Source: Melioribacteraceae bacterium
GTDB taxonomy: Bacteria; Bacteroidota; Ignavibacteria; Ignavibacteriales; Melioribacteraceae
Assembly (NCBI GenBank): GCA_035362835.1
Contig: DAOSDY010000002.1
Span: 379,692-443,691, forward strand
DNA: 64,000 bases
Direction of reading: 5' to 3'
Below the pieces are notes generated by a model. That model was given only the letters and a program-made list of their open reading frames with translations, ran no database searches and was not told the DNA's origin. Both the position numbers and the translations under genes were made by a program. Numbering within the stretch: position 1 is the stretch's first letter; every line of letters starts with the position of its first letter. Of the stretch, positions 19,466-28,345 are shown piece after piece.

Positions 19466-20599
19466 ATGGGTTTTAAAACTGACGCTATTCACGCAGGACA
19501 AATTCCTGATCCGACTACTGGAGCTGTCTCAACTCCTATTTATCAGACTTCAACATATGCTCAGGAAGCTTTGGGACAGAATAAAGGATTTACATACGGC
19601 AGGACACACAACTTTACCCGTCAGGCCCTTGAGAAAAATATTGCGGCATTGGAGAAAGGGAAACATGGAGTTGCTTTTTCATCTGGTTTAGCTTCTGTTC
19701 AGGCAATTCTCGGACTTGTAAAATCTGGTGATCATCTGATTGTGTCGCATAATGTGTATGGCGGAGTCTACAGAATGATGGAATTGATCATGAAAGATTT
19801 CGGACTCGAGTTCTCGTGGGTAGATACTGCTGATGTTTCTAATATTGAGAAGGCGATTAAAAAGAATACAAAAATTGTCTATATAGAGACTCCAACAAAT
19901 CCGATGCTTAATCTTACCGATATTGAGGCTACTTCCAAAATTTGCAGGTCGCACAACCTGATTCTTGTCGTCGATAATACGTTTATGACTCCATACTTCC
20001 AGAACCCTCTTTTGATTGGAGCCGATGTAGTATTGCACAGTACAACAAAATATCTTAACGGCCATTGCGATGTGGTCGGTGGAATCCTGTTAACAAACAG
20101 CGATAAGCTTCACGAACGTTTCCGTTATCTTCAGAATTCTTTCGGTGCAATACCATCTCCATTCGATTGCTGGCTTACATTACGTTCCACTAAGACACTT
20201 GCACTCCGTATGGAACAGCACAATTCAAACGCGATAGAGATTGCACGGTATCTTGCAGGTAAAACATACGCAAAAAGAGTAATCTATCCCGGTCTTACGG
20301 ATCATCCGCAGCATAAGCTTGCCGTTAAGCAGGCAAGAGGATTTGGCGGAATGATATCAGTCGATTTCGGCGATTTCCGAATTGCCGAAAAAGTCCTTAA
20401 TAATGTTAAGATATTTGCTCTCGCCGAAAGTCTGGGAGGGGTGGAGAGTCTGATCTGTCATCCTGCTACTATGACTCATGGCGCAGTTCCAAAGGAGGAG
20501 AGGGAAAAGTTCGGTTTGACCGATAGCCTTGTAAGGTTTTCGATCGGAATTGAAGATGTTGAGGATTTAATTGCCGATATTGAACAGGCGCTCAAATAA
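19466..20599 (+). CDS. Cystathionine gamma-lyase/gamma-synthase (Cys/Met metabolism PLP enzyme)
   Basis: 377 residues of the fold-type I Cys/Met family. FSSGLASVQAIL binds the cofactor, VDNTFMTPY precedes the cofactor-contacting Asp, and K195 in HSTTKYLNGH is the PLP lysine. ESLGGVESLICHPATMTH is the family C-terminal signature. It lies 49 bases after the beta-synthase-type gene, fitting cystathionine to cysteine plus 2-oxobutyrate, though gamma-synthase activity cannot be excluded from sequence alone. Confidence 0.9.
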   Translation: MGFKTDAIHAGQIPDPTTGAVSTPIYQTSTYAQEALGQNKGFTYGRTHNFTRQALEKNIAALEKGKHGVAFSSGLASVQAILGLVKSGDHLIVSHNVYGGVYRMMELIMKDFGLEFSWVDTADVSNIEKAIKKNTKIVYIETPTNPMLNLTDIEATSKICRSHNLILVVDNTFMTPYFQNPLLIGADVVLHSTTKYLNGHCDVVGGILLTNSDKLHERFRYLQNSFGAIPSPFDCWLTLRSTKTLALRMEQHNSNAIEIARYLAGKTYAKRVIYPGLTDHPQHKLAVKQARGFGGMISVDFGDFRIAEKVLNNVKIFALAESLGGVESLICHPATMTHGAVPKEEREKFGLTDSLVRFSIGIEDVEDLIADIEQALK

Positions 20600-20725
20600 T
20601 TCATTCAGTCCTTTTTCTGTTTGACCATTCTATCAGATTCAATTTTTATTCTTCGTACGAAGTTTTCCATTTTCTACGTTCCAATTAATCTGTAATTTTC
20701 ATATGCAAAATTCGGGAGGTATACT

Positions 20726-22051
20726 ATGTCAGAAAAAAAGAATGAAAAATCACCGGTGAATATGGTTGATGATACCAGGTATTCGATGGATACTCACCTA
20801 ATCTACGGAAAGAATGTGAGTGACAAATGGGATTATTCGCATCACGTTACTGCACCTATTTCTTCTTCAACAACATTCAGACTCGATTCTGTTGATAGAG
20901 GAGCGCAGGGATTTATTCAATTTGCCAACGTTGAAAAGTTCGGCGGTGCTGCTCCGATTTTCATATACGACCGGCTCGGAGAACCGAATAAGGATATGCT
21001 CGAGGAGAATCTTGCATACATCGAAAAAGGCGAGATGGCAGTCAGTTTTGCCAGCGGAATGGGAGCTATTTCTGCTGCGCTTGGTGTTCTCACAATCTCT
21101 GGTGATGAAATAATTACGCATAAAACTCTTTACGGCTGCACATTCTCTCTTCTAAAAAACTGGTATCCGAGATATAATATCAAATGGAGTCCGATCGATT
21201 TAACCGATATTAATCTAGTCCGGAATTCAATTACTGAGAAGACAAAAGTTATTTATTTCGAAACACCGGCAAATCCAAACATGGGTATTATCGATATTAA
21301 TGCTGTTCGAACGGTTGTTGATCAATTTAATAAGAACAGAAAAGAAAATGATCAGATCTATATTGTAATCGATAATACTTTTGCCACGCCTTTCTGTCAG
21401 CGGCCGATTGAATTTGGAGCTGACTTTGTTATTCACTCTCTTACAAAAGGGATCGGCGGTTTCGGAACCGATATGGGTGGAATAGTAATCGGGAAGAAAA
21501 AATTCCAGGACATGATTCAGCTTTACAGAAAAGATTTCGGTGCGGTTCTCAGCGCAAAAAATGCCTGGTCCATTTTAACTTACGGTTTGCCGAGCCTTGC
21601 AGTTAGACAGCGTCATCAGATTAATAGCGCAACACGTATTGCTGAATTTTTAAATTCACATCCTAAAGTTGATTTTGTTAATTATCCCGGCCTGCCCGGC
21701 TTTAAATATCATGAAATCGCAAAGAAGCAGATGATCGATTTCAACGGGAATTTTGCACCAGGAAGTATGATCTATTTTGTTCTAAAAGGAAATAATCCGA
21801 TCGAAACAAGAGAGATTGGAAAAAGATTTATGGATTATGTGGCGGATAAGGCATACACGATGACTCTTGCTGTTTCTCTCGGGCACACAAGAACATTAAT
21901 TGAACATCCTGCATCAATGACACATTCGGTCGTTCCGCCTGAAGAACTGGAAATTCGCGGAATCGATCCGGGAGGAATAAGACTTGCTATCGGCCTCGAA
22001 AATCCCGATGATATTCTGTTCGATCTAGACGAATCTCTTAAAAACATCTGA
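20726..22051 (+). CDS. Cys/Met metabolism PLP enzyme (O-acetylhomoserine sulfhydrylase/methionine gamma-lyase type)
   Basis: 441 residues, longer than its neighbour at 19466 and only distantly alike. SFASGMGAISAAL, VIDNTFATPF and K241 in HSLTKGIGGFG identify a fold-type I Cys/Met enzyme, and SLGHTRTLIEHPASMTH is the C-terminal signature. A strong GGGAGGT ribosome site precedes the ATG. Possible roles are sulfhydrylation of O-acylhomoserine to homocysteine, or methionine gamma-elimination. It is followed by a clear terminator. The 126-base gap upstream suggests its own promoter. Confidence 0.85.
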   Translation: MSEKKNEKSPVNMVDDTRYSMDTHLIYGKNVSDKWDYSHHVTAPISSSTTFRLDSVDRGAQGFIQFANVEKFGGAAPIFIYDRLGEPNKDMLEENLAYIEKGEMAVSFASGMGAISAALGVLTISGDEIITHKTLYGCTFSLLKNWYPRYNIKWSPIDLTDINLVRNSITEKTKVIYFETPANPNMGIIDINAVRTVVDQFNKNRKENDQIYIVIDNTFATPFCQRPIEFGADFVIHSLTKGIGGFGTDMGGIVIGKKKFQDMIQLYRKDFGAVLSAKNAWSILTYGLPSLAVRQRHQINSATRIAEFLNSHPKVDFVNYPGLPGFKYHEIAKKQMIDFNGNFAPGSMIYFVLKGNNPIETREIGKRFMDYVADKAYTMTLAVSLGHTRTLIEHPASMTHSVVPPEELEIRGIDPGGIRLAIGLENPDDILFDLDESLKNI

Positions 22052-22062
22052 TATATTCTAAT

Positions 22063-22091
22063 CCCTCCCAATTCGGGAGGGAATTTTTTTT
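22063..22091 (+). terminator. Rho-independent terminator after the PLP enzyme gene
   Basis: A perfect 7-bp GC-rich stem (CCCTCCC with GGGAGGG) closes a 5-base loop and is followed by AA and eight T. It begins 12 bases after the stop codon at 22051. Confidence 0.9.
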
Positions 22092-22104
22092 AGAAAGTAT
22101 TTCA

Positions 22105-22842
22105 ATGAAAATAATTGTCAGTAATCTCTTTAAACAATTCAAAGAAATTATTTTTGGTTTCTCAACTAAAATTGGCCCCGATTCAGTTCCACCGTTTTTT
22201 TTCAACCTCTCTTTAACGGTTGGAGATGATCCAGAAAAAGTAAAACAAAACCGTGAATATTTTTTCAACCGGCTCGGACTTTCAACATCTCAAATAGCTT
22301 TCCAGCGGCAGGTTCACAGCGATATTATCAAATTTGTTGAGAAACCCGGATTGCTTGGCGAAAGCGATGCACTTATAACTCGTTATTACGGAATAGGACT
22401 TGCAATCTCTGCCGCAGACTGTACCCCAATTTTCATTTATGATAAGGAGAATAAGATAATTGCCGGTGTTCATTCAGGTTGGAAGGGAACTCAAAAAAGA
22501 ATCTTAAAAAAAGTTTTGAGTAACCTCAGTTTTCACTTTAAAAGTAAACCGAAAAATCTCTATGTATTTTTAGGGCCATCAATTTCTCAGGAGAATTATG
22601 AAGTAGGTAAAGATGTTGCACTTCTCTTCGATCAGAAATATCTTCTATTTAAGGATGGCAGGATTTACCTGGATGTCCCGCTGGCAAACTTTGATATGTT
22701 ATTGACTCATGGCATACCTCCTGAAAATATTGAAATGTCCCGGCTTTGTACTTTTAAGGAAAAAGTTCTTTTGCATTCCTACAGAAGAGATGGAAATAAT
22801 TCGGGAAGAATGTTTGGTGTTATTGCATTGAAGGAGAAATGA
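22105..22842 (+). CDS. pgeF: Peptidoglycan editing factor PgeF (YfiH/laccase-domain family)
   Basis: 245 residues. It carries AADCTPIFIYD (metal-binding Cys region), GVHSGWKGT (the GxxHxGW motif) and FLGPSISQENYEVG, the family hallmarks; QRQVHSDIIKF supplies the first His. Members hydrolyse amide bonds in UDP-MurNAc dipeptides to remove wrongly placed residues, and some act as polyphenol oxidases or adenosine-processing enzymes. It starts just after a terminator, so it heads the next operon. AAGGAG near its end serves the following gene, whose ATG overlaps its stop. Confidence 0.9.
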   Translation: MKIIVSNLFKQFKEIIFGFSTKIGPDSVPPFFFNLSLTVGDDPEKVKQNREYFFNRLGLSTSQIAFQRQVHSDIIKFVEKPGLLGESDALITRYYGIGLAISAADCTPIFIYDKENKIIAGVHSGWKGTQKRILKKVLSNLSFHFKSKPKNLYVFLGPSISQENYEVGKDVALLFDQKYLLFKDGRIYLDVPLANFDMLLTHGIPPENIEMSRLCTFKEKVLLHSYRRDGNNSGRMFGVIALKEK

Positions 22843-23762
22843 TTTTGTCAGAAAAATATAAAATTGCTTCCGGTTTTATTCTCATATGTTTGCTCTGGGG
22901 CTCTACATGGTTAGCAATTCGGATAGGACTGGAATCTCTTACTCCTGTAATTTCAGCCGGAATACGATTTCTAATTGCTTCCTTTTTAGTATTTGTACTT
23001 ATGAAATTCAGAAATGCAGAATTGCAGAAGGATAAACGATCGGTTGTTCTTTACTTAGTAATGGGCTTCTTTTCGTTCATTATTCCATTCGGACTTGTAT
23101 ATTGGGCAGAGCAGTTTATTCCATCGGGATTAGCGTCAATAATATTTGCGGTAATGCCGTTTGGTGTATTAATCTTTTCCAGAATTGCCATTCCTGATAA
23201 TAAAATAACCTTTAACCAGATTGCTGGGGTTCTTCTCGGTTTCGGCGGAATTATTGTAATCTTCTCGGAAGGATTAAATATAGATCTTTCCAATAATTTT
23301 CTTGGTATGCTCGCTGTTCTGATAAGCGCAACTATGCAGGCCGGAATTGCGGTTACAATAAAAAAATGGGGAAGCCACTTAAATCCGCTGTCGATGAATT
23401 TCGTGCCGCTCCTTATTGCAGGAATTATTATGATCTTCACGGCTTTTCTATTCGAGGATATCTCCACCTGGAGATTCGACCGGATGGCGATCGGTTCAGT
23501 CCTCTATCTCGCGTTTTTCGGAACCCTTCTTACATTTACAACATATTACTGGCTGCTTAAGAGAATGAACCTGGTAATTTTATCCTTGTCTACATTTATT
23601 ACTCCGATTGTAGCAGTTATTCTTGGCTGGCTCGTACTCAATGAAAAATTTACGCTTCAGACACTTGCCGGAAGCACAATGGTGCTTATCGGAATTTTAT
23701 TTGCTAATTTACACGGGCTTATTAATTTTTTTAAATCAGGAAAGAGATTGTTTAAGTCATGA
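22839..23762 (+). CDS. EamA/DMT family transporter
   Basis: 307 residues with ten predicted membrane helices in two EamA repeats. The N-terminal LLWGSTWLAIRIGLESLTPV is the family opening, and the second half begins near LAVLISATMQAGIAVTI. It overlaps the pgeF stop (ATGA) and the folB start by 4 bases each, so it is translated as part of a compact operon. Substrate unknown. Confidence 0.88.
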   Translation: MILSEKYKIASGFILICLLWGSTWLAIRIGLESLTPVISAGIRFLIASFLVFVLMKFRNAELQKDKRSVVLYLVMGFFSFIIPFGLVYWAEQFIPSGLASIIFAVMPFGVLIFSRIAIPDNKITFNQIAGVLLGFGGIIVIFSEGLNIDLSNNFLGMLAVLISATMQAGIAVTIKKWGSHLNPLSMNFVPLLIAGIIMIFTAFLFEDISTWRFDRMAIGSVLYLAFFGTLLTFTTYYWLLKRMNLVILSLSTFITPIVAVILGWLVLNEKFTLQTLAGSTMVLIGILFANLHGLINFFKSGKRLFKS

Positions 23763-24127
23763 TAAACATCATCAGAATAAAAAATGCGACTTTTTATGCA
23801 TATCACGGTGCTCTCGAGGAGGAACAGACAATCGGCGGCGTTTTCGAAGCGGATTTAGATATTTATACAGACTTTTCAAAAGCAGCTGAAAAGGACGACC
23901 TCAAACTGACTATAAACTATGATGAAGTGTATAAATACATAAATAAAATAGTTCATGGGAAAAAATATTATCTGATTGAGACACTTGCTACTGTAATTGC
24001 GGACGGATTACTTGGTAAGTATAAAACAATTTCTAAAATTGCCGTTCGAGTACGTAAACATCATGTACCTGTGGGTGGTGTACTGGATTATGTTGAAGCA
24101 GAAGTTGTAAAAGAAAATGGAAAATAG
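23759..24127 (+). CDS. folB: Dihydroneopterin aldolase
   Basis: 122 residues of the tunnelling T-fold FolB family. IRIKNATFYAYHGALEEEQ is the typical opening, INYDEVYKYI follows, and YYLIETLATVIAD contains the catalytic region. It cleaves 7,8-dihydroneopterin to 6-hydroxymethyl-dihydropterin plus glycolaldehyde. It overlaps folK by 11 bases, so the two consecutive folate steps are coupled. Confidence 0.95.
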   Translation: MINIIRIKNATFYAYHGALEEEQTIGGVFEADLDIYTDFSKAAEKDDLKLTINYDEVYKYINKIVHGKKYYLIETLATVIADGLLGKYKTISKIAVRVRKHHVPVGGVLDYVEAEVVKENGK

Positions 24128-24620
24128 GATCTATCTCGGTCTTGGTTCCAATAAAGGTGACCGTCTCGGTTTTCTTATAAAGGCAATTGATAAGATTAAC
24201 GACTCACCTAATTGTAATGTTATTAAAGTGTCGGCTGTATATGAATCGAGTCCGTTGGGAAATGTTGAGCAGCCGGATTTTCTTAACGCGGCTATTGAGA
24301 TTAGCACCGGGTACAGTCCGGAGGAATTATTCGGATTTCTTAAAATGATCGAGACCGGACTTGGCAGGAAGGTGGCCGATAAAAAATGGGGGCCTCGCGA
24401 GATTGATATTGATATTCTTTTCTATAATCAGTTAATTTATGATAAAAAGAATCTGGTTATTCCGCATACTGAAATATTAAAAAGAGATTTTGTTATTCTC
24501 CCGTTAATTGAGATTGCACCCGGTTTTAGTCACCCGGTGATTAATAAGAGATTAATGGAAATTAATCTTGAGCAGATTGAAAAACACGTTTTCGCAAAAT
24601 TCGATTTCAAATTAATTTAA
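24117..24620 (+). CDS. folK: 6-hydroxymethyl-dihydropterin pyrophosphokinase
   Basis: 167 residues. IYLGLGSNKGDRLGFL and WGPREIDIDILFY (the PRxxDxDxL signature with metal-binding Asp residues) identify HPPK. It transfers pyrophosphate from ATP to the FolB product. The length is normal. It is followed after 7 bases by a deoxynucleoside kinase. Confidence 0.96.
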   Translation: MENRIYLGLGSNKGDRLGFLIKAIDKINDSPNCNVIKVSAVYESSPLGNVEQPDFLNAAIEISTGYSPEELFGFLKMIETGLGRKVADKKWGPREIDIDILFYNQLIYDKKNLVIPHTEILKRDFVILPLIEIAPGFSHPVINKRLMEINLEQIEKHVFAKFDFKLI

Positions 24621-24627
24621 TAAAAGA

Positions 24628-25272
24628 ATGCCGGAAATAAGATATATAGCAATTGAAGGGGTTATCGGGGCGGGAAAAACAACACTAGCCCAAAAACTTT
24701 CTGATAAACTCGGGTCAAACCTTATCCTTGAAGAGTTTGAAGAGAATCCGTTCCTGGAAAAATTTTATGACGACAGGAAGCGCTATGCATTCCAAACTCA
24801 GATGTTCTTCCTTATCAACAGATACAAACAGCAGCAGCAGCTGAATCAGCAGGAACTCTTCTCAAAGTATATTGTTTCCGATTATATTTTCGAAAAGGAT
24901 AAGATCTTCGCATACCTTAACCTTTCTGGTGAGGAAATAAAACTCTATGAAAGTATTTTCCCTCTTCTCGAACGCGATATTCCTAAACCCGATCTTGTGA
25001 TTTTTCTTCAATCTAGTATCGACAGACTGGTTTCCAATGTTAAGAGCAGAGGCAGGAAGATAGAAAAAAATCTTACCAGGGGTTACCTGGCAGAGCTTTC
25101 GGAGTCGTATAATAATTTCTTCTTTAAGTACAATAACACTCCGCTTCTTATTGTAAATACAACTGAGATCGATTTTGTAAACCGCGAGGAGGATTTCGAG
25201 GAATTGTATATGCAGATTTTCAGGGAGGACAGGGGATTTATTGAGTATTTCAACCCGGAGGTAAAAGTTTAG
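24628..25272 (+). CDS. Deoxynucleoside kinase (dGK/dAK-like)
   Basis: 214 residues. EGVIGAGKTTLAQKL is the P-loop and SDYIFEKDKIFAYLNL matches the DRY-like region of deoxynucleoside kinases, while RGRKIEKN is the lid with Arg residues. The family phosphorylates deoxyguanosine, deoxyadenosine or deoxycytidine for nucleotide salvage. Specificity is not readable. The adjacent FolK gene gives a known pairing in Bacteroidota. Confidence 0.88.
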   Translation: MPEIRYIAIEGVIGAGKTTLAQKLSDKLGSNLILEEFEENPFLEKFYDDRKRYAFQTQMFFLINRYKQQQQLNQQELFSKYIVSDYIFEKDKIFAYLNLSGEEIKLYESIFPLLERDIPKPDLVIFLQSSIDRLVSNVKSRGRKIEKNLTRGYLAELSESYNNFFFKYNNTPLLIVNTTEIDFVNREEDFEELYMQIFREDRGFIEYFNPEVKV

Positions 25273-25497
25273 ATGGGATTGCTAAGGATAATATTATGGG
25301 GACTTCTTTTTTATCTTGTAATCCGTACGGCAAAGAATATTCTGAGTCTGGTTACCGGAAGCAAGACAAAGGAGAAACCGCGCTCAACATTTAAAGCATA
25401 CAAATCGAAGTATAATATTAAAAAAGAAGATGTAATCGATGCCGAGTACGAAGACATAACAAATTCCGAGGCGGATAATTTTAAGAATAGATCCTGA
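25273..25497 (+). CDS. Small membrane protein of unknown function
   Basis: 74 residues. An N-terminal membrane helix (about residues 3-22) is followed by a basic stretch and an acidic tail (KKEDVIDAEYED). Its ATG begins on the base after the previous stop, and its last base is the first of the next gene, so it is surely translated. Short Bacteroidota proteins of this shape with a DAEYED-like end occur beside deoxynucleoside kinases, but I know no function. Confidence 0.75.
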   Translation: MGLLRIILWGLLFYLVIRTAKNILSLVTGSKTKEKPRSTFKAYKSKYNIKKEDVIDAEYEDITNSEADNFKNRS

Positions 25498-26576
25498 TGT
25501 CATTTCAAAAGAAAATCAAAAACAGAATCAGTTCATTCCTAGAGAAATTATTATCAGCCGAAGAACTTCACTATTGGCAGCAGGAATCACCCGCAAAATT
25601 TCTTGTAGTAAGACAGCATAATCAGTTTGGTGATATGCTCGCAAGTGTCTCGCTATTCAGAGCAATAAAAGAGACTTACCCTTCAAGTACAATTACACTT
25701 ATTGCCAGCCCTGAAAACTATTTTGCACTCACAAAAAATCCTCTGATTGATGATCTCTTTGTCTATAATAAAAGTAAACTCTATAATCCGTTTTACCTAT
25801 TTCAGCTCTATAAAAAATTACGCAATAGTTACGACCTGGCTATTGTTCCTGCTACTGTAGCAATTTCTACAACAAGTTGCCTTCTGGCAGGACTCTCCAG
25901 ATCAAGGATAAAAGTTGGACCCAGGTCGCTCGACGGCGCTATGAACCAGATGAGTTATGTTTTTAATTACAGAATTGATCTTAACTGGAAAAAAAATCCC
26001 GATGCTCACGTATCGGATTTTATACTTGATATTATACGTCCTGCCGGAATAAGGACCAGGAATTATCAGTCTCAAATCTCGTTTGATGAAAAGGATAAAT
26101 ATTTTGCAGCGGATTTCATCAAAAAAATCGGGGGTGAAGGAAAAATCCTGATCGGAATTCATCCGGGTGCGGGTAAACCTCAGAACAGATGGCCTCTTGA
26201 AAATTTCATTGAATTAATAAAGAGGGGAACGTCAGAATTGAATTCTGTATTTTATATTACAGGAAGCAGGGCTGATAAAGAAATTCTGGAATATTTTCGT
26301 ATAAACCTTCCCAAAACTAATTTTTTTACAGACAGGCCAATTTCACAACTTGCTGCGCTGGTTGCCTCAAGCACATTATTCATTACTAACGATACAGGTG
26401 TTATGCATGTAGCAGGTGCTACCGCTACTCCTCAGATCTCTCTTTTCGGACCAACGAATCCATTCAACTGGGCTCCTTTCGGCAACAATAAATTCTTTAT
26501 CAGAAAGTCCGAACTTATGAATGATATTTCAGTTGATGAAGTTTTTCAGATGACAAAAAATATACTCGGGAAATAA
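25497..26576 (+). CDS. Glycosyltransferase family 9 (heptosyltransferase-like)
   Basis: 359 residues of GT-B fold. QHNQFGDMLASVSLFRAIK is the GT9 opening, HPGAGKPQNRWPLENF the donor-binding loop, and FITNDTGVMHVAGA the C-terminal signature with the catalytic-site Asp. GT9 enzymes add heptose or a similar sugar to the lipopolysaccharide inner core from ADP-heptose at the inner membrane. Acceptor unknown. It overlaps both neighbours by one base. Confidence 0.88.
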   Translation: MSFQKKIKNRISSFLEKLLSAEELHYWQQESPAKFLVVRQHNQFGDMLASVSLFRAIKETYPSSTITLIASPENYFALTKNPLIDDLFVYNKSKLYNPFYLFQLYKKLRNSYDLAIVPATVAISTTSCLLAGLSRSRIKVGPRSLDGAMNQMSYVFNYRIDLNWKKNPDAHVSDFILDIIRPAGIRTRNYQSQISFDEKDKYFAADFIKKIGGEGKILIGIHPGAGKPQNRWPLENFIELIKRGTSELNSVFYITGSRADKEILEYFRINLPKTNFFTDRPISQLAALVASSTLFITNDTGVMHVAGATATPQISLFGPTNPFNWAPFGNNKFFIRKSELMNDISVDEVFQMTKNILGK

Positions 26577-28150
26577 TGGTCTTGCAGAAGAATTATCCTA
26601 ATATGGCAGCAATAGATGTTGGTACGAATTCCTTCCATCTGATTGTTGTAAAAGTTAAGGACGATGGGAATTTCGAGATAATAGATCGTGAAAAGGAGAT
26701 GATCCGGTTAGGTGAAGGAAGCATTGGGGATATAAAGCTGATTAAACCGGAAGCGTTGGATAGGGCAATCACAACACTAAAACGATTTAAAGGAATTGCC
26801 GATTCTCACAATGCTCCTGTACGTGCTGTTGCAACAAGTGCTGTCCGGGAGTCACATAATAAAAATGAGTTTCTCAGCAGAATATATAAAGAAACAAATA
26901 TTGAAATCGAAGTAATAAGCGGATATGAAGAGGCCCGGTTGATCTATCTTGGTATCCTGAAGGCAGTTCCGTTATTTAATAAGAAGGCAATGGTCTTTGA
27001 TATCGGCGGAGGCAGTACTGAGTTCGTAGTCGGTTTCAGAGGTAAAACAATTGAGACTGTAAGCCTTAAAATCGGTGCTGTCAGACTGGCTCAGAAATTC
27101 TTTCCTGATTATGAACTGACAAATAAAGGAATTAAGAATTGCAGAAAGTGGGTGGAAGGGGAGATTTACCACGTGTCCGAATTAATTAAGAAGGAAGGAT
27201 TCAATATTTGTGCTGGTTCTTCCGGAACGATAATGGCGGCAGGTCTGATGATTCAGGCTATGAGAAAGGGTTCGGCTTCGTCCCAGGTAATACTGAATAA
27301 TTTTGAGTTCAGTGCAGCTGAATTGAAAGAGATTGAGAGGAAAATTCTTTCCAGTAAATCGGTTGAAAGCAGAAAGAAAATTCCAGGGCTTGATGAAAAA
27401 CGGGCCGATATAATACCCGCGGGAATTATTATTCTCTCAACTATCTTCGATCTATTCGAAATAAAAAAAATGACAATTTCCGGTTATGCGCTCCGCGAAG
27501 GAATAATTATCGATTCGCTACAGAAAAAACATATTAACGGATCTACAAAACCTAACCTGGCCGATATCCGGAGAGAGAGTGTTAAGCAGATTGCGGAATC
27601 GTGCCGGTATGATGTGGACCATTGCAGGTATATCTCAAAATTTGCTTTAAAAATTTTTGACGCATTAAAATCGGTGCACGGACTTGAAGATTATTGCCGA
27701 GAATATCTTGAAGCCTCATCAATTCTGCACGATATCGGTTATCATATTGCCCATACTAATCATCATCATCACAGCTACTATATTATTCGCAACAGCGAGC
27801 TTCTTGGCTTCAATGATAATGAAATCAGTATTATAGCTCATACTTCCAGATATCATCGTAAAAGTCATCCTAAGAAGAGTCACGATGAATTTGCTTCGCT
27901 TCCGGAGCGGACTCAGACAATAATCAGGAAACTTTCGGCAATCCTAAGAGTCGCCGATTCATTCGACCGGACTCATAATAGAATTGTTAGGGATATTAAA
28001 TGCATTGTAAAAGGTAATAGAGTTGAAATGAATCTGAAAGTCGAAAAGAATAAAAATCCTGAAATTGAATTGTGGAGCCTCGAGAGAAGAAAGGGACTTT
28101 TTGAGGAAGTTTTCGGTAAACGACTTCTGATTAATACCTCCGGATTTTAA
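26576..28150 (+). CDS. Ppx/GppA exopolyphosphatase family protein with C-terminal HD domain
   Basis: 524 residues. The N-terminal actin-like ATPase fold has AAIDVGTNSFHLIVVKV and FDIGGGSTEFVVG. The C-terminal part (about 325-500) is HD-like, with SILHDIGYHI and a run of His. Members hydrolyse polyphosphate or pppGpp, and so touch phosphate storage and the stringent response. It overlaps the GT9 gene by one base and ends the tight operon that starts at pgeF. Which substrate dominates is not evident. Confidence 0.88.
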   Translation: MVLQKNYPNMAAIDVGTNSFHLIVVKVKDDGNFEIIDREKEMIRLGEGSIGDIKLIKPEALDRAITTLKRFKGIADSHNAPVRAVATSAVRESHNKNEFLSRIYKETNIEIEVISGYEEARLIYLGILKAVPLFNKKAMVFDIGGGSTEFVVGFRGKTIETVSLKIGAVRLAQKFFPDYELTNKGIKNCRKWVEGEIYHVSELIKKEGFNICAGSSGTIMAAGLMIQAMRKGSASSQVILNNFEFSAAELKEIERKILSSKSVESRKKIPGLDEKRADIIPAGIIILSTIFDLFEIKKMTISGYALREGIIIDSLQKKHINGSTKPNLADIRRESVKQIAESCRYDVDHCRYISKFALKIFDALKSVHGLEDYCREYLEASSILHDIGYHIAHTNHHHHSYYIIRNSELLGFNDNEISIIAHTSRYHRKSHPKKSHDEFASLPERTQTIIRKLSAILRVADSFDRTHNRIVRDIKCIVKGNRVEMNLKVEKNKNPEIELWSLERRKGLFEEVFGKRLLINTSGF

Positions 28151-28283
28151 TGCTTTCACACCTAGTCTGAACCAACCTTTTTTTAATAATAAAATCAGAT
28201 CAGAACTTTTCATTAGTAGTCTTGCTCTTTAATTATTAATTGAATCTGACCGGCATTGGTTAAAAGAGGAATCAATCTGCTTC

Positions 28284-28316
28284 TTTGCATTTATAACCTG
28301 CTGATAACTATATTTG
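28284..28316 (+). promoter_or_regulatory. Bacteroidota-type promoter for asnS-nuoJKLMN
   Basis: TTTG at 28284-28287 and TATATTTG at 28309-28316, with 21 bases between, fit the TTTG-N19-21-TAnnTTTG pattern exactly. A start of transcription would fall near 28323, 23 bases before the chosen asnS ATG. It also argues against the longer asnS start at 28256, which lies upstream of this promoter. Confidence 0.5.
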
Positions 28317-28345
28317 CCCTACATTTTTCACAAAAAAATCAGATC

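Noticed and set aside
20651..20662. Palindrome CTTCGTACGAAG before the sulfhydrylase-type gene
   Set aside because: A 12-bp palindrome is expected several times by chance in 64 kb, and there is no second copy near the sulfur genes.
20600..20725. SAM riboswitch before the Cys/Met genes
   Set aside because: I found no conserved core or expression-platform stem in the 126 bases; only a ribosome site is clear.
28256..28345. N-terminal extension of asnS
   Set aside because: The 30 extra residues are hydrophobic and unlike AsnRS, and a promoter lies within this stretch.
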